A program made the translations under genes and the position numbers. A stretch of DNA of 64,000 nucleotides from an uncultured Clostridia bacterium (lineage in GTDB: Bacteria; Bacillota; Clostridia; Oscillospirales; Acutalibacteraceae). The stretch lies in assembly GCA_947631945.1 (NCBI GenBank), contig CANRNI010000006.1, positions 17,946 to 81,945 of the forward strand. The letters are read 5' to 3'. Positions 1 through 8,743 of the stretch are shown here, piece by piece. The notes beneath the pieces are model-generated. The model saw nothing but the letters and a program-made list of their open reading frames with translations, did no database searches and was not told the origin of the DNA. The stretch's first letter is position 1, and each line of letters starts with the position of its first letter.

Positions 1-2
1 CC

Positions 3-170
3 GGATATTCCGCAACCTGCCTTGCGGCTATGGATCCCGCTCCTGCGGATTATTATCATAACAGACGCGATAATTATGACAGACTTGTTCCCGAAGCTAT
101 AAAAGTAGGCTTCGATATAGTCATATCGTCTATACTTAAATTCGCGGACGAGGATAACGGCGAAAATTAA
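3..170 (+). CDS. 3' end of a truncated CDS (possibly M28-type peptidase C-terminus)
   Basis: Open frame from the window edge to TAA at 168-170, reading GYSATCLAAMDPAPADYYHNRRDNYDRLVPEAIKVGFDIVISSILKFADEDNGEN; the H..RDNYD...PEAI..G pattern only weakly resembles zinc peptidases. Confidence 0.4.
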   Translation, partial: GYSATCLAAMDPAPADYYHNRRDNYDRLVPEAIKVGFDIVISSILKFADEDNGEN

Positions 171-297
171 TGTTTCATTACATAAATTTATCGTCTTATT
201 AAGCGGCTAAGGCCTATTTCCATTAATATACCGCATAGTATTATATGTGAGCTTATACGGCGTTTAGGTTTATATTTTGCCGAATAATAAAAAAGCG

Positions 298-330
298 CGG
301 GAGAACTCATATCGGGTTCTCCCGTTTAAT
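298..330 (+). terminator. Hairpin CGGGAGAAC-TCATATCGG-GTTCTCCCG followed by TTT, just upstream of mntP (terminator or attenuator)
   Basis: Perfect 9-bp inverted repeat plus short T-run. Confidence 0.6.
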
Positions 331-361
331 AGGAAATTATAATTCATTGCGGAGGAATATC

Positions 362-931
362 ATGGGTTTATGGGAGCTTTTTCTCGTCGGTGTGGGACTT
401 TCTATGGACGCTTTTGCCGTCGCAGTCTGCAAAGGGCTGGAAATGGTAAAAATAAATTATAGGCACACCTTTCTTATCGCTTTGTTTTTCGGCGGTTTTC
501 AGGCTCTTATGCCGCTGGCAGGCTATCTGCTCGGCGTGCAGTTTGAAAACTATATAACGAGCATAGACCATTGGATAGCATTTGTATTGCTCGCCGTAAT
601 AGGCGGCAAGATGATTTTTGAAGCCTTTAAAAAAGATAATGAAAAGGATTCGAGCCGCGGCGAAAGCTTCAGCATAAAGGAGCTGTCTATGCTTGCCGTA
701 GCAACAAGCATAGACGCTCTCGCTGTCGGCATAACGTTTGCTTTTCTCGGCGTGAATATCGCCGTTTCGGTATCGCTTATAGGCGTAACGACCTTTATTC
801 TTTCAGGCGCGGGGGTCTTTATCGGTCATAAATTCGGGGAGAAATACAAGGATAAGGCCTCTCTCGCCGGAGGAGTTATACTGATTTTAATAGGATTAAA
901 AATATTGCTTGAGCATTTAGGGAAGCTCTGA
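362..931 (+). CDS. mntP: Putative manganese efflux pump MntP
   Basis: GLSMDAFAVAVCKGL...ATSIDALAVGITFAFL MntP signature; GGAGG before ATG at 362 (track start 347 is upstream of the RBS). Confidence 0.93.
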   Translation: MGLWELFLVGVGLSMDAFAVAVCKGLEMVKINYRHTFLIALFFGGFQALMPLAGYLLGVQFENYITSIDHWIAFVLLAVIGGKMIFEAFKKDNEKDSSRGESFSIKELSMLAVATSIDALAVGITFAFLGVNIAVSVSLIGVTTFILSGAGVFIGHKFGEKYKDKASLAGGVILILIGLKILLEHLGKL

Positions 932-947
932 TTTAATTAGTGCTTCC

Positions 948-1919
948 TTAATTCAGCATAAGAATATGCTGTCCCTCAATCAGCGGATAGCTGACCAATT
1001 CGGCTCCGTCAAGATTTTCCCTGTACATATCCACTCCCGTGATTTGGCTGTTTTCGTATGTCGTGTAATAATATATTCCCTTGTCTGTATTGCAGCACGA
1101 GGAATATATTGTGTACTCATAGCCGTGTTCAACCTTACAGCAGCCCCGCTGCTGTGCAACAGAAGCGAGAATATGGAAAAACTGACTTATGCTTTCCGAT
1201 TCCGAATTGCCCGAGCGGGAATTGAGCCGCGTAAAGGCCGCCTTGATAAACCTTGATGCGGAAGAAAGATCGCCGGGAAGTCCAAGTCCTCCCATTCCTC
1301 GGCTGTAGGGTTTTAAATCTATCTTATCCGTAAAGCGGTTTTCCGGATCGGCAGGCGAAAGAGCCATATAGTTTGCCAAATTTGTCAAATGAAAGTCAAA
1401 ACAGGGATTATTGGTTAAAACTCCTACAGGATTATCGTAAAATTTAAGTCCGCTCCGAACAGATTCCACCACAATGCTCTCGTTTTTATCCGAAATTATC
1501 CAATGCAGCGGTGAAAGCGGTAACTGTGGGCTAAAATCCTCTTTAAGAAGGTTAATCCGTGATAGCTTTTCGCGAGCTTCACCGATTGTGGCGCACTGTC
1601 CCAAAATCCACGGGATAAACTCAAACGGCGTGATATTGTCCTTTTCCGGCGCTTCACATTTATACTCGGCATTTTCGGGAAAATTCAATCCGGCCATACT
1701 GAGCCCCTTTTCGTTTGTCGCGTCATAGTAAAGCGGATATCCCTCCTGCACAAATGCCATACCTATCATTGCGTAGTGACTGCGCATTTCATCGGCACGA
1801 CGAAAGCGGAACGGATAATTTCGCGGCGTTATCGTAACGGTTTGATTGTAGGCAAACTCATAATCAAGATTACGCCCGAAATAATGGTCGTTTGTTTTAT
1901 AAGTAACTGCGGTACACAT
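948..1919 (-). CDS. Linear amide C-N hydrolase, choloylglycine/bile salt hydrolase family
   Basis: N-terminal MCTAVTYKTND-YFGRNLDYEF (Cys2, Arg16, Asp19), LTNNPCFDFHLTNL, GDLSSASRFIKAAF. Confidence 0.9.
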   Translation of the reverse strand: MCTAVTYKTNDHYFGRNLDYEFAYNQTVTITPRNYPFRFRRADEMRSHYAMIGMAFVQEGYPLYYDATNEKGLSMAGLNFPENAEYKCEAPEKDNITPFEFIPWILGQCATIGEAREKLSRINLLKEDFSPQLPLSPLHWIISDKNESIVVESVRSGLKFYDNPVGVLTNNPCFDFHLTNLANYMALSPADPENRFTDKIDLKPYSRGMGGLGLPGDLSSASRFIKAAFTRLNSRSGNSESESISQFFHILASVAQQRGCCKVEHGYEYTIYSSCCNTDKGIYYYTTYENSQITGVDMYRENLDGAELVSYPLIEGQHILMLN

Positions 1920-2002
1920 GATTCATTCCTCCGTATCTTAATTTTCAAAATAGTATAACAGTTTTTTCATTTTAAGGCGGCTCCGCATAACAAAATCCAT
2001 GC

Positions 2003-2323
2003 TTAAAGATTTGCAATATATGCGTTTAAAATATCAATGGCTGTTTTCCTTTGGCGCGGAGTTAATCCCTCAAATTTTTCCGTAATTTCATCAAAAATAT
2101 AATTTTTCCCCGAGTTTACTTCATACCTTAAAATATAATCCGCCGAAACATTTAAAGCGTCGATAATTTTCATGAATATATTCATACTCGGAAATTTTAC
2201 TCCGCGTTCTATTTCGCCCAAATACATCGCGCCTATACCTGCCAATTCGGCAAGCTTTTCGCGTGTATATCCCTTTGCTTCTCTTGCTTCGCGAAGCCTT
2301 TTTCCAAGCTCGGCTTTTTCCAT
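2003..2323 (-). CDS. XRE-family HTH transcriptional regulator
   Basis: LGKRLREAREAKGYTREKLAELAGIGAMYLGEIERGVKFPSMNIFMKI. Confidence 0.9.
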   Translation of the reverse strand: MEKAELGKRLREAREAKGYTREKLAELAGIGAMYLGEIERGVKFPSMNIFMKIIDALNVSADYILRYEVNSGKNYIFDEITEKFEGLTPRQRKTAIDILNAYIANL

Positions 2324-2457
2324 TTTAAATGCTCCTCAGTTAATAGCATTATTAGTGTAAATACACTCTAAAATTATAAGCGAAATTTTAATGTCATTGA
2401 ATAAGCCGATAGCATTTAATTTATGCTATGAGCTAATATTGACGAAAAACTTTTTTA

Positions 2458-2635
2458 TAAGGCAACACCGCACAATTAACGGCTACCGCCTTTGCCGCGC
2501 ATCTGTACCGAGATTTTCCGTCATTTTTGCCAAAAGTTCCTTGAAATACGTCAGTATTCCTGCGTCACTTTTGTCAATCTGACGAAAAATCTCATGGCAC
2601 ATCTGCACGACAATAATTATGCGGTATTGCCATAA
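2458..2635. repeat. Repeat A copy 1 (MITE-like, ~177 bp)
   Basis: TAAGGCAACACCGCACAATTA ... TAATTATGCGGTATTGCCATAA termini with conserved hairpin core. Confidence 0.85.
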
Positions 2636-2643
2636 ACAAAATA

Positions 2644-2672
2644 TTGATTCTTTTCACATTCAATGATATAAT
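2644..2672 (+). promoter_or_regulatory. Sigma-A-like promoter TTGATT-17-TATAAT
   Basis: TTGATT 2644-2649, TATAAT 2667-2672, upstream of the GH31 gene. Confidence 0.6.
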
Positions 2673-2697
2673 CTTCTTATTTCAAGAGGTGATTTTA

Positions 2698-4872
2698 ATG
2701 AATATGCCAACCGATACGGAATTTCCGCAGTTCAAAACCGAGGAAAGCCGTTTGTATAAGGACGACGTGATAAATAAATACAACGCTGTCCACAACAGAC
2801 CGAATGAAATTACCGCTGTTGAAAAAACAGATTCAGGTGTTATTCTGACATTTTCCGTGTCGGCGCAAAGAGCCGTTCTTTCCTACACGCACGAAACTCG
2901 GATTTATCTATTAAAGCAATGCCCCTGCGAAACAGAGCGGTTATATCTTCATGTAGAGCTTTGGAGCGATACCGTTTTCAAGCTTTTGTTTTCCGATGAA
3001 AAATATCCCGAAAATCCCTTTGACGGGCTTCCGAGAGAAGCGAGAATGTTAATCGCCGAACCTCAAAAGGTTGATTTTGAAGTCCTTACGGACGATGATT
3101 CCATTACCGTAAAAACAAAAAAAATCGAGATACGCATTGACAGGCAAACGGCGAAGATTTCCGCATTTGACAATAGAGGAGCCGAATATTATTCGCAGCG
3201 CAAAAATAATTTCAGAACGCCCGATACCTGCGATTTGGCGTTAGGTACTCTCGGCCGCGAACGCAAGGTTTTTGAAGCGTTGGAGCTTGAAAACAACGAG
3301 ATAATTTACGGTCTCGGCGAACGCTTTGACGGTCTTATAAGAAACGGAAGAACCGTTGATTTTTACAATAAGGACGCTGTAGGCACGACAAGCAGGAGAG
3401 CTTATGTGAATATCCCGTTTTATATTTCAACGAAAGGCTACGGTTTATTTTTAAACAGCGGCGCCGATACAAGCTGGGATATAGCGACCGAGGATTGTTC
3501 TTCGCTTCAGTTTTCCGTCGCGGATAATCAAATGGAGTATTTTGTAATTTGGGGAGATACTCCGAAAGATATTATAAAATCCTATTGCACTCTGACGGGA
3601 TTTGCGCCGTTGCCGCCTCTTTGGAGCTTCGGCCTTTGGATGAGCAGAAACAGTTATACTTCATGGGAAACCGTTTTTGATATCGCTGAAAAATTGCGCG
3701 AGTACGATATTCCCTGTGACGTTATTCATCTTGACACCGCGTGGTTCAAAACGGACTGGGACTGCGATCTTAAATTTTCGGAAGAACGTTTTCCGAATCC
3801 TGCCCAAAACATAGAAAAATTAAGAAAAATGGGCTTCCGTATTTCTCTCTGGCAGTACAATTTTATTCCTCCGAACGCGGATAACTCGCATTTCTTGGAG
3901 GCTGTGCGTAACGGTTATCTCGCGAAAAACGAAAAGGGCGAACCTTATCAACTGCCGGAGGAATGTAAGGGCAGTTGGACAAAGGACGTTATAATTGATT
4001 TTTCAAATCCCGACGCGAGAAAATGGTACGGAGATAAAATTTACTCGCTTATAAAAACGGGAGCGGCGGCAATAAAGACCGATTTCGGTGAGGGTATACC
4101 CGAGGACGCGGTTTATCATTCCATAGACGGCAGACATTTTCATAATTTGTATTCGCTTGTATATAACCATACCGTGTTTAACGCCACAAAGGAAGCAAGC
4201 GGCGAAAGCATCGTATGGGCAAGAAGCGGTACGGCGGGGAGCCAGCGGTACCCTGTCCATTGGGGCGGCGACAGCCAATGCAGCTTTGAGGCTCTCGCGG
4301 CAACTCTCAGAGGGGCTTTATCAATGGGTATGAGCGGAATACCGTTCTTTTCGCATGATATAGGCGGTTTTTTAGGTATGCCCGATGATGAGCTTTACGT
4401 GCGCTGGGCGCAGCTCGGTATGTTTTCCTCTCACGCGAGATGTCACGGCGCGGGAGATACAACTCACCGCGAGCCTTGGGCATTTTCGGAAGAAGCCTGC
4501 GATATCTTCCGCTATTATGATAAGCTGAGATATTCCTTGATGCCGTATATTTATGAGCAGGCGAAAAAATGCACCGAAACGGGACTTCCGATGATGCGGG
4601 CGCTGTATCTCGAATATCCCGACGACAGGAACGTTTACCATATTGACGATGAGTATATGTTCGGTGACAGTATTCTTGTAGCGCCTGTTTTAATGCCTCT
4701 CGCGAAAAGCAAAATAAGAAAAATATATCTTCCGAAAGGCGTCTGGACGGACTTCTTTACAAAAGAAAAAACAGAATCTCAGGGTATTTGGATAGAAAAA
4801 TCCGTGGATTTAAAAACAATGCCGCTTTATGTGAAATACGGCTCCGAAATAAAACTCCGCGACATTCCTTAA
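2698..4872 (+). CDS. yicI: Glycoside hydrolase family 31, alpha-xylosidase-like (YicI-type)
   Basis: IKTDFGEGIPEDAVYHSIDG, SGTAGSQRYPVHWGGDSQ, LSMGMSGIPFFSHDIGGF; AGAGGTG RBS before ATG at 2698. Confidence 0.9.
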   Translation: MNMPTDTEFPQFKTEESRLYKDDVINKYNAVHNRPNEITAVEKTDSGVILTFSVSAQRAVLSYTHETRIYLLKQCPCETERLYLHVELWSDTVFKLLFSDEKYPENPFDGLPREARMLIAEPQKVDFEVLTDDDSITVKTKKIEIRIDRQTAKISAFDNRGAEYYSQRKNNFRTPDTCDLALGTLGRERKVFEALELENNEIIYGLGERFDGLIRNGRTVDFYNKDAVGTTSRRAYVNIPFYISTKGYGLFLNSGADTSWDIATEDCSSLQFSVADNQMEYFVIWGDTPKDIIKSYCTLTGFAPLPPLWSFGLWMSRNSYTSWETVFDIAEKLREYDIPCDVIHLDTAWFKTDWDCDLKFSEERFPNPAQNIEKLRKMGFRISLWQYNFIPPNADNSHFLEAVRNGYLAKNEKGEPYQLPEECKGSWTKDVIIDFSNPDARKWYGDKIYSLIKTGAAAIKTDFGEGIPEDAVYHSIDGRHFHNLYSLVYNHTVFNATKEASGESIVWARSGTAGSQRYPVHWGGDSQCSFEALAATLRGALSMGMSGIPFFSHDIGGFLGMPDDELYVRWAQLGMFSSHARCHGAGDTTHREPWAFSEEACDIFRYYDKLRYSLMPYIYEQAKKCTETGLPMMRALYLEYPDDRNVYHIDDEYMFGDSILVAPVLMPLAKSKIRKIYLPKGVWTDFFTKEKTESQGIWIEKSVDLKTMPLYVKYGSEIKLRDIP

Positions 4873-4903
4873 AACATAAATAATAATAGAATAATTGCAT
4901 ATG

Positions 4904-5046
4904 ACGGCTGCCGATAAAATCGGCGGCCGTCAGTTTGTCGATATTTTTATAAAAGTTTCGGTCAAGCCTTTACAAAGGCTTGCAGGGGTCACGGGGACGG
5001 CGTTCCCGTGTCGCGCTCCGCAGAGCGCGAAATCTCCTTTTTCGCG
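4904..5046. repeat. Repeat C copy 1 (gene-specific hairpin followed by a conserved multi-hairpin tail)
   Basis: GACGGCTGCCGATAAAATCGGCGGCCGTC then cagtttgtcga..aagtttcggtcAAGCCTTTACAAAGGCTTgcagggg..TCGCGCTCCGCAGAGCGCGA. Confidence 0.8.
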
Positions 5047-5057
5047 CAAAAAAGCAA

Positions 5058-5468
5058 CTACTTTATCGTCAGCCGATATCTGCAATATCCGAAAAGTACG
5101 GCGGTCGTAAGCGACGCGACTGTCACAATAAGTCCGAGATAAAATTCGGGAAACGCCATGTTTAAGCTTTTTATAATGCTGTTATTCAGCGATACAGTTT
5201 TAGTGTACCATGTGAAAAACTCGTAAATTTCGACGGCCATTATACCCGCGAAGCCTGTATAAATAAGAGGATTTTGAAATTTTTCTGCTTTTCTTATCCA
5301 AATACCCGCAATAATAATTATTATAAATACTATCGTAAAGGGATTTTTTAAAACAATTGTTCCGCTTATTTCCTGAACGCCTTTTTCGCCGCCGAACCAT
5401 GTCATAAACATCAGGCATATATTTACCGTGAGCAGAACGGATAAAGTAATTTTTTGCCATAACTTCAT
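5058..5468 (-). CDS. Small multi-pass membrane protein, unknown function
   Basis: 136 aa, about four hydrophobic segments; start preceded by GGAG. Confidence 0.65.
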   Translation of the reverse strand: MKLWQKITLSVLLTVNICLMFMTWFGGEKGVQEISGTIVLKNPFTIVFIIIIIAGIWIRKAEKFQNPLIYTGFAGIMAVEIYEFFTWYTKTVSLNNSIIKSLNMAFPEFYLGLIVTVASLTTAVLFGYCRYRLTIK

Positions 5469-5649
5469 TTAAAGCATCTCCTTTATAGGCAATTATATTA
5501 CTCCGTACTAAAACTGCGGTAAATAAAATGCAAAGAAATTATAAAGAAAATGCAGATTTTATTGCTGTCAACCGCCTTCGGTTTATAAAATAATTCCGTA
5601 ACAAAAATTTATTATAGGCAATGCGTCAGTAAATCGAAATAAGCAAAAG

Positions 5650-5676
5650 CCCCGGAGAACTGCTGTTCTTCCGGGA
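5650..5676 (-). terminator. Hairpin CCCGGAAGAAC-AGCA-GTTCTCCGGG followed by GCTTTTGCTT on the minus strand
   Basis: Near-perfect inverted repeat downstream of the 5893-8634 gene. Confidence 0.5.
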
Positions 5677-5685
5677 CTTGTAACT

Positions 5686-5862
5686 TAAGGAACCACTGAA
5701 TAAATCACGCCTAACGGCTGAACGCACATCTTGCGCCGCGATTTTCCGTCATTTTTGCCAAAAGCTCCTTGAAATACGTCAGTATTCCTGCGTCACTTTT
5801 GTCAATCTGACGAAAAATCTCGTGACGCAATCTGCACGTTCGATTTAATCAGTGCTTCCTTA
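5686..5862. repeat. Repeat B copy 1 (same core as repeat A, different TIR)
   Basis: TAAGGAACCACTGAATAAATC ... GATTTAATCAGTGCTTCCTTA. Confidence 0.85.
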
Positions 5863-5892
5863 AACCTCTTAAAATTTATAGGTATAATCTTA

Positions 5893-8634
5893 TTAGGTCA
5901 GATGTTTGATGTAATCCGCGAGATGTACAAAGTAGTGAACTATGCGCACGATGGCACCTACGCCGGGAATATTTTTCATAAGCTGATATGTTCCGCACAT
6001 ACGGCAGATGAACATCTCTAAATCGCTCTTGATGTGCGCGCCGCAAAGGTCGCAGTCGCCGTCGTTGTCTTTATCGACGTGTTCGCCTGTCGCGGGGATT
6101 TCCGCTTCTTCGGTGTAGTCGTCACAGCGTGTGCAGTGATATTCCACAAGTCCGGTAGCTACGCAAGTCGGTTCGCGCAATACGTCGCCGTCGTCAAGGA
6201 GATGTCCGAGCGCGGGAATGTCGTAAACCACTTTTTCGTCGAAGTATACCGTTCTTGTCTTTACGTTGTCGGTGTTGATTTCGGCGTGATAACGCGTTGC
6301 GCCCATATTTTCGCAATCGGGTTCGACCTCTACTTCCGAAGTCATTACGGCGGGAACGTCGGCGGTGTGGCTTGCGTCTTTCGCGCAGACGAGATGAACC
6401 GTTGCGCTCTTGCCGTCCTCAGCCCATTCAAACGTGGGTTCGAGCCATTCGTGTTCCGCCAATCCAAGATCGACAACCTTTGTCGCTACGTTACAGACTT
6501 CGCATCTGTAATACGTATGACCGTGTTTCGAGCATGTCGGCTGTTCTTCCCTTTCAAACTTGTAGTGATGCTCCGAATACAGCATTACGTTGCTTACGGT
6601 GAGTGTGTTGCCCGCCTTGTCGGTAACAACGATTGTAAGGGGTGTGTCGTATATCGGTTTGTTGACAGAGCTGCTTGTCATCGTGAAACCGTCGTTATTG
6701 GAGCCAAGCTTCATTTCAACGCCGTTTACGGTAATTTTATCCATATTCTCTTCAACAAACGTACCCGCAAACGTCAGACAATATTCGCCGCCTTCTTTGA
6801 GCTTGCTGGTCTTTTTGATGGTGGGCGCGGTGGTGTCTATAACGAACGATATCTCGTCCGTATATCCGAAGTTGTCCTCCGCTATTATCGTATATTTGCC
6901 TTCGTCTGTAAATTCACCCGGATACACGAAATTTCCTTCGTAATCAAAAGAATCGTAATAATACACTTCGTCTTCGCCGTTCGGCGTCTTTACCGTTACA
7001 CTGTAAAGCATTGAGTCGACGTCGGTTACCGTGAAGCCGTTGACGGTCTGATTGTAATACTTACCGTCTTCAACGCCCGTGATAACGGGGTGTTCGCCTT
7101 CTTTCCAGCCTGCCGTATACTCTGCGTCATAACGCGCAAGACGATCTTCGAGATTAAATTCATTATTCCACTGACCGTTTCCATAATCCGTGAACCAGCC
7201 GAGGAAACGATGATCTTTGTAAGTCGGAGTCGGGACTTGTTCTTCGGTAATTACTGTATAGCGGGGGACTTCAAAAGATTTTACTTCGTCCGTGCCGTTA
7301 TTCGGATCGAAAGAAACAGTTACCGTAGGCTGATTTACAGTAACGGTCGCCGCGTCGCTCTTGTCACCGACTTTAAGCGTTACGGTTATTTCCTTAGACA
7401 TTTCCTTCGGATCAATAATCAGTTTTGAACCGCTCATAACGCTTTGGTTATAGTTGTATTCAAAACCGTCCGCATGATTGCCGGACAATTTATATTCATT
7501 CTCAACGTCAAGATCGTTATAATCTCTGCCTTCTGCGGTAGCCGAAATCTTGCCGGTAAAGTTGACCTCTTTTTCGTAGACGCCTTTATCATAATAATCA
7601 TAATCGTCTTCGGGCAATTTATCCAAATCAACAGATGTTGTTTTCGGCTCAATTGATACCGTGTTGACCGTCATTGGTACGATTTTAGCGTAACGAACGC
7701 TGCCCAAACCGGCGGGAGACAAACCCGTCCATTCAACGGGTTCTTCCGATTCGGTTATATCATTCGCGTTGCCGAACGTCATATGCGTATACTCAACGTA
7801 TTCGTCTTTGCTGTTCTGTCCGTCGAAATATGCGCGTGATACACTAATAGCCGAACCGCCGTTCTCGTTGCCGGTAGCGGTGATGATTCCGCCGAGTACG
7901 GTAAGAGTGCCGCCTGCTTGCCAATTGTTGGGATCGGGCGCACCGGAACCTATACCTGAAGCGGTGGTATCCGGACTGGACGAGTCGCCGCCCTGAGCGT
8001 TTACGTTACCGCCTTCAATGCGAATATTGCCGTTTTGGCTGTTATTCGCGCCTGTCCATGAGCCGCCGCCGATACCCGCGCCTGCCGCGCCGTTGTCGCC
8101 GTTGCCGCCATTTACGGTGATAAGACCGCCGTTTATCGTTATCGCGCCGTTGCTGTTGTTCGCTTCGCCGCCGATACCCGCCGCGCCTGCGGGAATATCT
8201 TCCGTTGCGTTCAATATGCCCTTATGCTCGACCGAATCATCGTCTGACTGCGCCCATATTGTCAGCGAATTGCCTTCCGCTACCGTTATGCCGGCTCTGG
8301 CGTTGAGTACCGAGTTGTCGGTAAGAATAAGATTTACGTCGCCATTTACCGTGTAACGATACGGATTTTCGACGAAACCCTCGACGCAGTACCAGCCGCC
8401 GTCGGTATCGTTCAAGTCGCTAATATCCGCCGCAAGAAGTCTTATTGCGGGTATGTCAAGCGTTTTCATTTCTTTCGCTATCGGATCGTAATACTGAACG
8501 TCACGGGCAACCGGGGAACTGACCGGACCCACTTGCGGTAAGCTTGGATCGAATGCAAAAGCTTGTGTCGGGAACATGAGCAGGCACATCAGAAACGCCA
8601 TAAAAAGCGCTGCCGCTCGTTTGCATTTTCTCAT
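5893..8634 (-). CDS. Large secreted surface protein: signal peptide, Gly-rich IGGG region, InlB-type repeat, CxxC/H repeats, C-terminal CxxC amphipathic tail
   Basis: MRKCKRAAALFMAFLMCLLMFPTQAFA; VTVSFDPNNGTDEVKSFEVPRYT...FLGWFTDY; tail FICRMCGTYQLMKNIPGVGAIVRIVHYFVHLADYIKHLT. Confidence 0.85.
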   Translation of the reverse strand: MRKCKRAAALFMAFLMCLLMFPTQAFAFDPSLPQVGPVSSPVARDVQYYDPIAKEMKTLDIPAIRLLAADISDLNDTDGGWYCVEGFVENPYRYTVNGDVNLILTDNSVLNARAGITVAEGNSLTIWAQSDDDSVEHKGILNATEDIPAGAAGIGGEANNSNGAITINGGLITVNGGNGDNGAAGAGIGGGSWTGANNSQNGNIRIEGGNVNAQGGDSSSPDTTASGIGSGAPDPNNWQAGGTLTVLGGIITATGNENGGSAISVSRAYFDGQNSKDEYVEYTHMTFGNANDITESEEPVEWTGLSPAGLGSVRYAKIVPMTVNTVSIEPKTTSVDLDKLPEDDYDYYDKGVYEKEVNFTGKISATAEGRDYNDLDVENEYKLSGNHADGFEYNYNQSVMSGSKLIIDPKEMSKEITVTLKVGDKSDAATVTVNQPTVTVSFDPNNGTDEVKSFEVPRYTVITEEQVPTPTYKDHRFLGWFTDYGNGQWNNEFNLEDRLARYDAEYTAGWKEGEHPVITGVEDGKYYNQTVNGFTVTDVDSMLYSVTVKTPNGEDEVYYYDSFDYEGNFVYPGEFTDEGKYTIIAEDNFGYTDEISFVIDTTAPTIKKTSKLKEGGEYCLTFAGTFVEENMDKITVNGVEMKLGSNNDGFTMTSSSVNKPIYDTPLTIVVTDKAGNTLTVSNVMLYSEHHYKFEREEQPTCSKHGHTYYRCEVCNVATKVVDLGLAEHEWLEPTFEWAEDGKSATVHLVCAKDASHTADVPAVMTSEVEVEPDCENMGATRYHAEINTDNVKTRTVYFDEKVVYDIPALGHLLDDGDVLREPTCVATGLVEYHCTRCDDYTEEAEIPATGEHVDKDNDGDCDLCGAHIKSDLEMFICRMCGTYQLMKNIPGVGAIVRIVHYFVHLADYIKHLT

Positions 8635-8743
8635 TGTATGAAAAACCTCCTATATTTTCCCGACGCTTTCCGTTTTATGGGAAGCGTCGGGATATTTATA
8701 CACTATTATTGCCGTGATATTATTGCCGTGATTGTGCGCGGAG

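Noticed and set aside
180-347. yybP-ykoY-type Mn riboswitch upstream of mntP
   Set aside because: Only a terminator-like hairpin is visible; I could not find the conserved aptamer sequence elements by eye.
6034-7014. 326-aa plus-strand ORF
   Set aside because: Antisense to the clear secreted-protein CDS 5893-8634. Its length is explained by GC-rich codon bias of the opposite strand.
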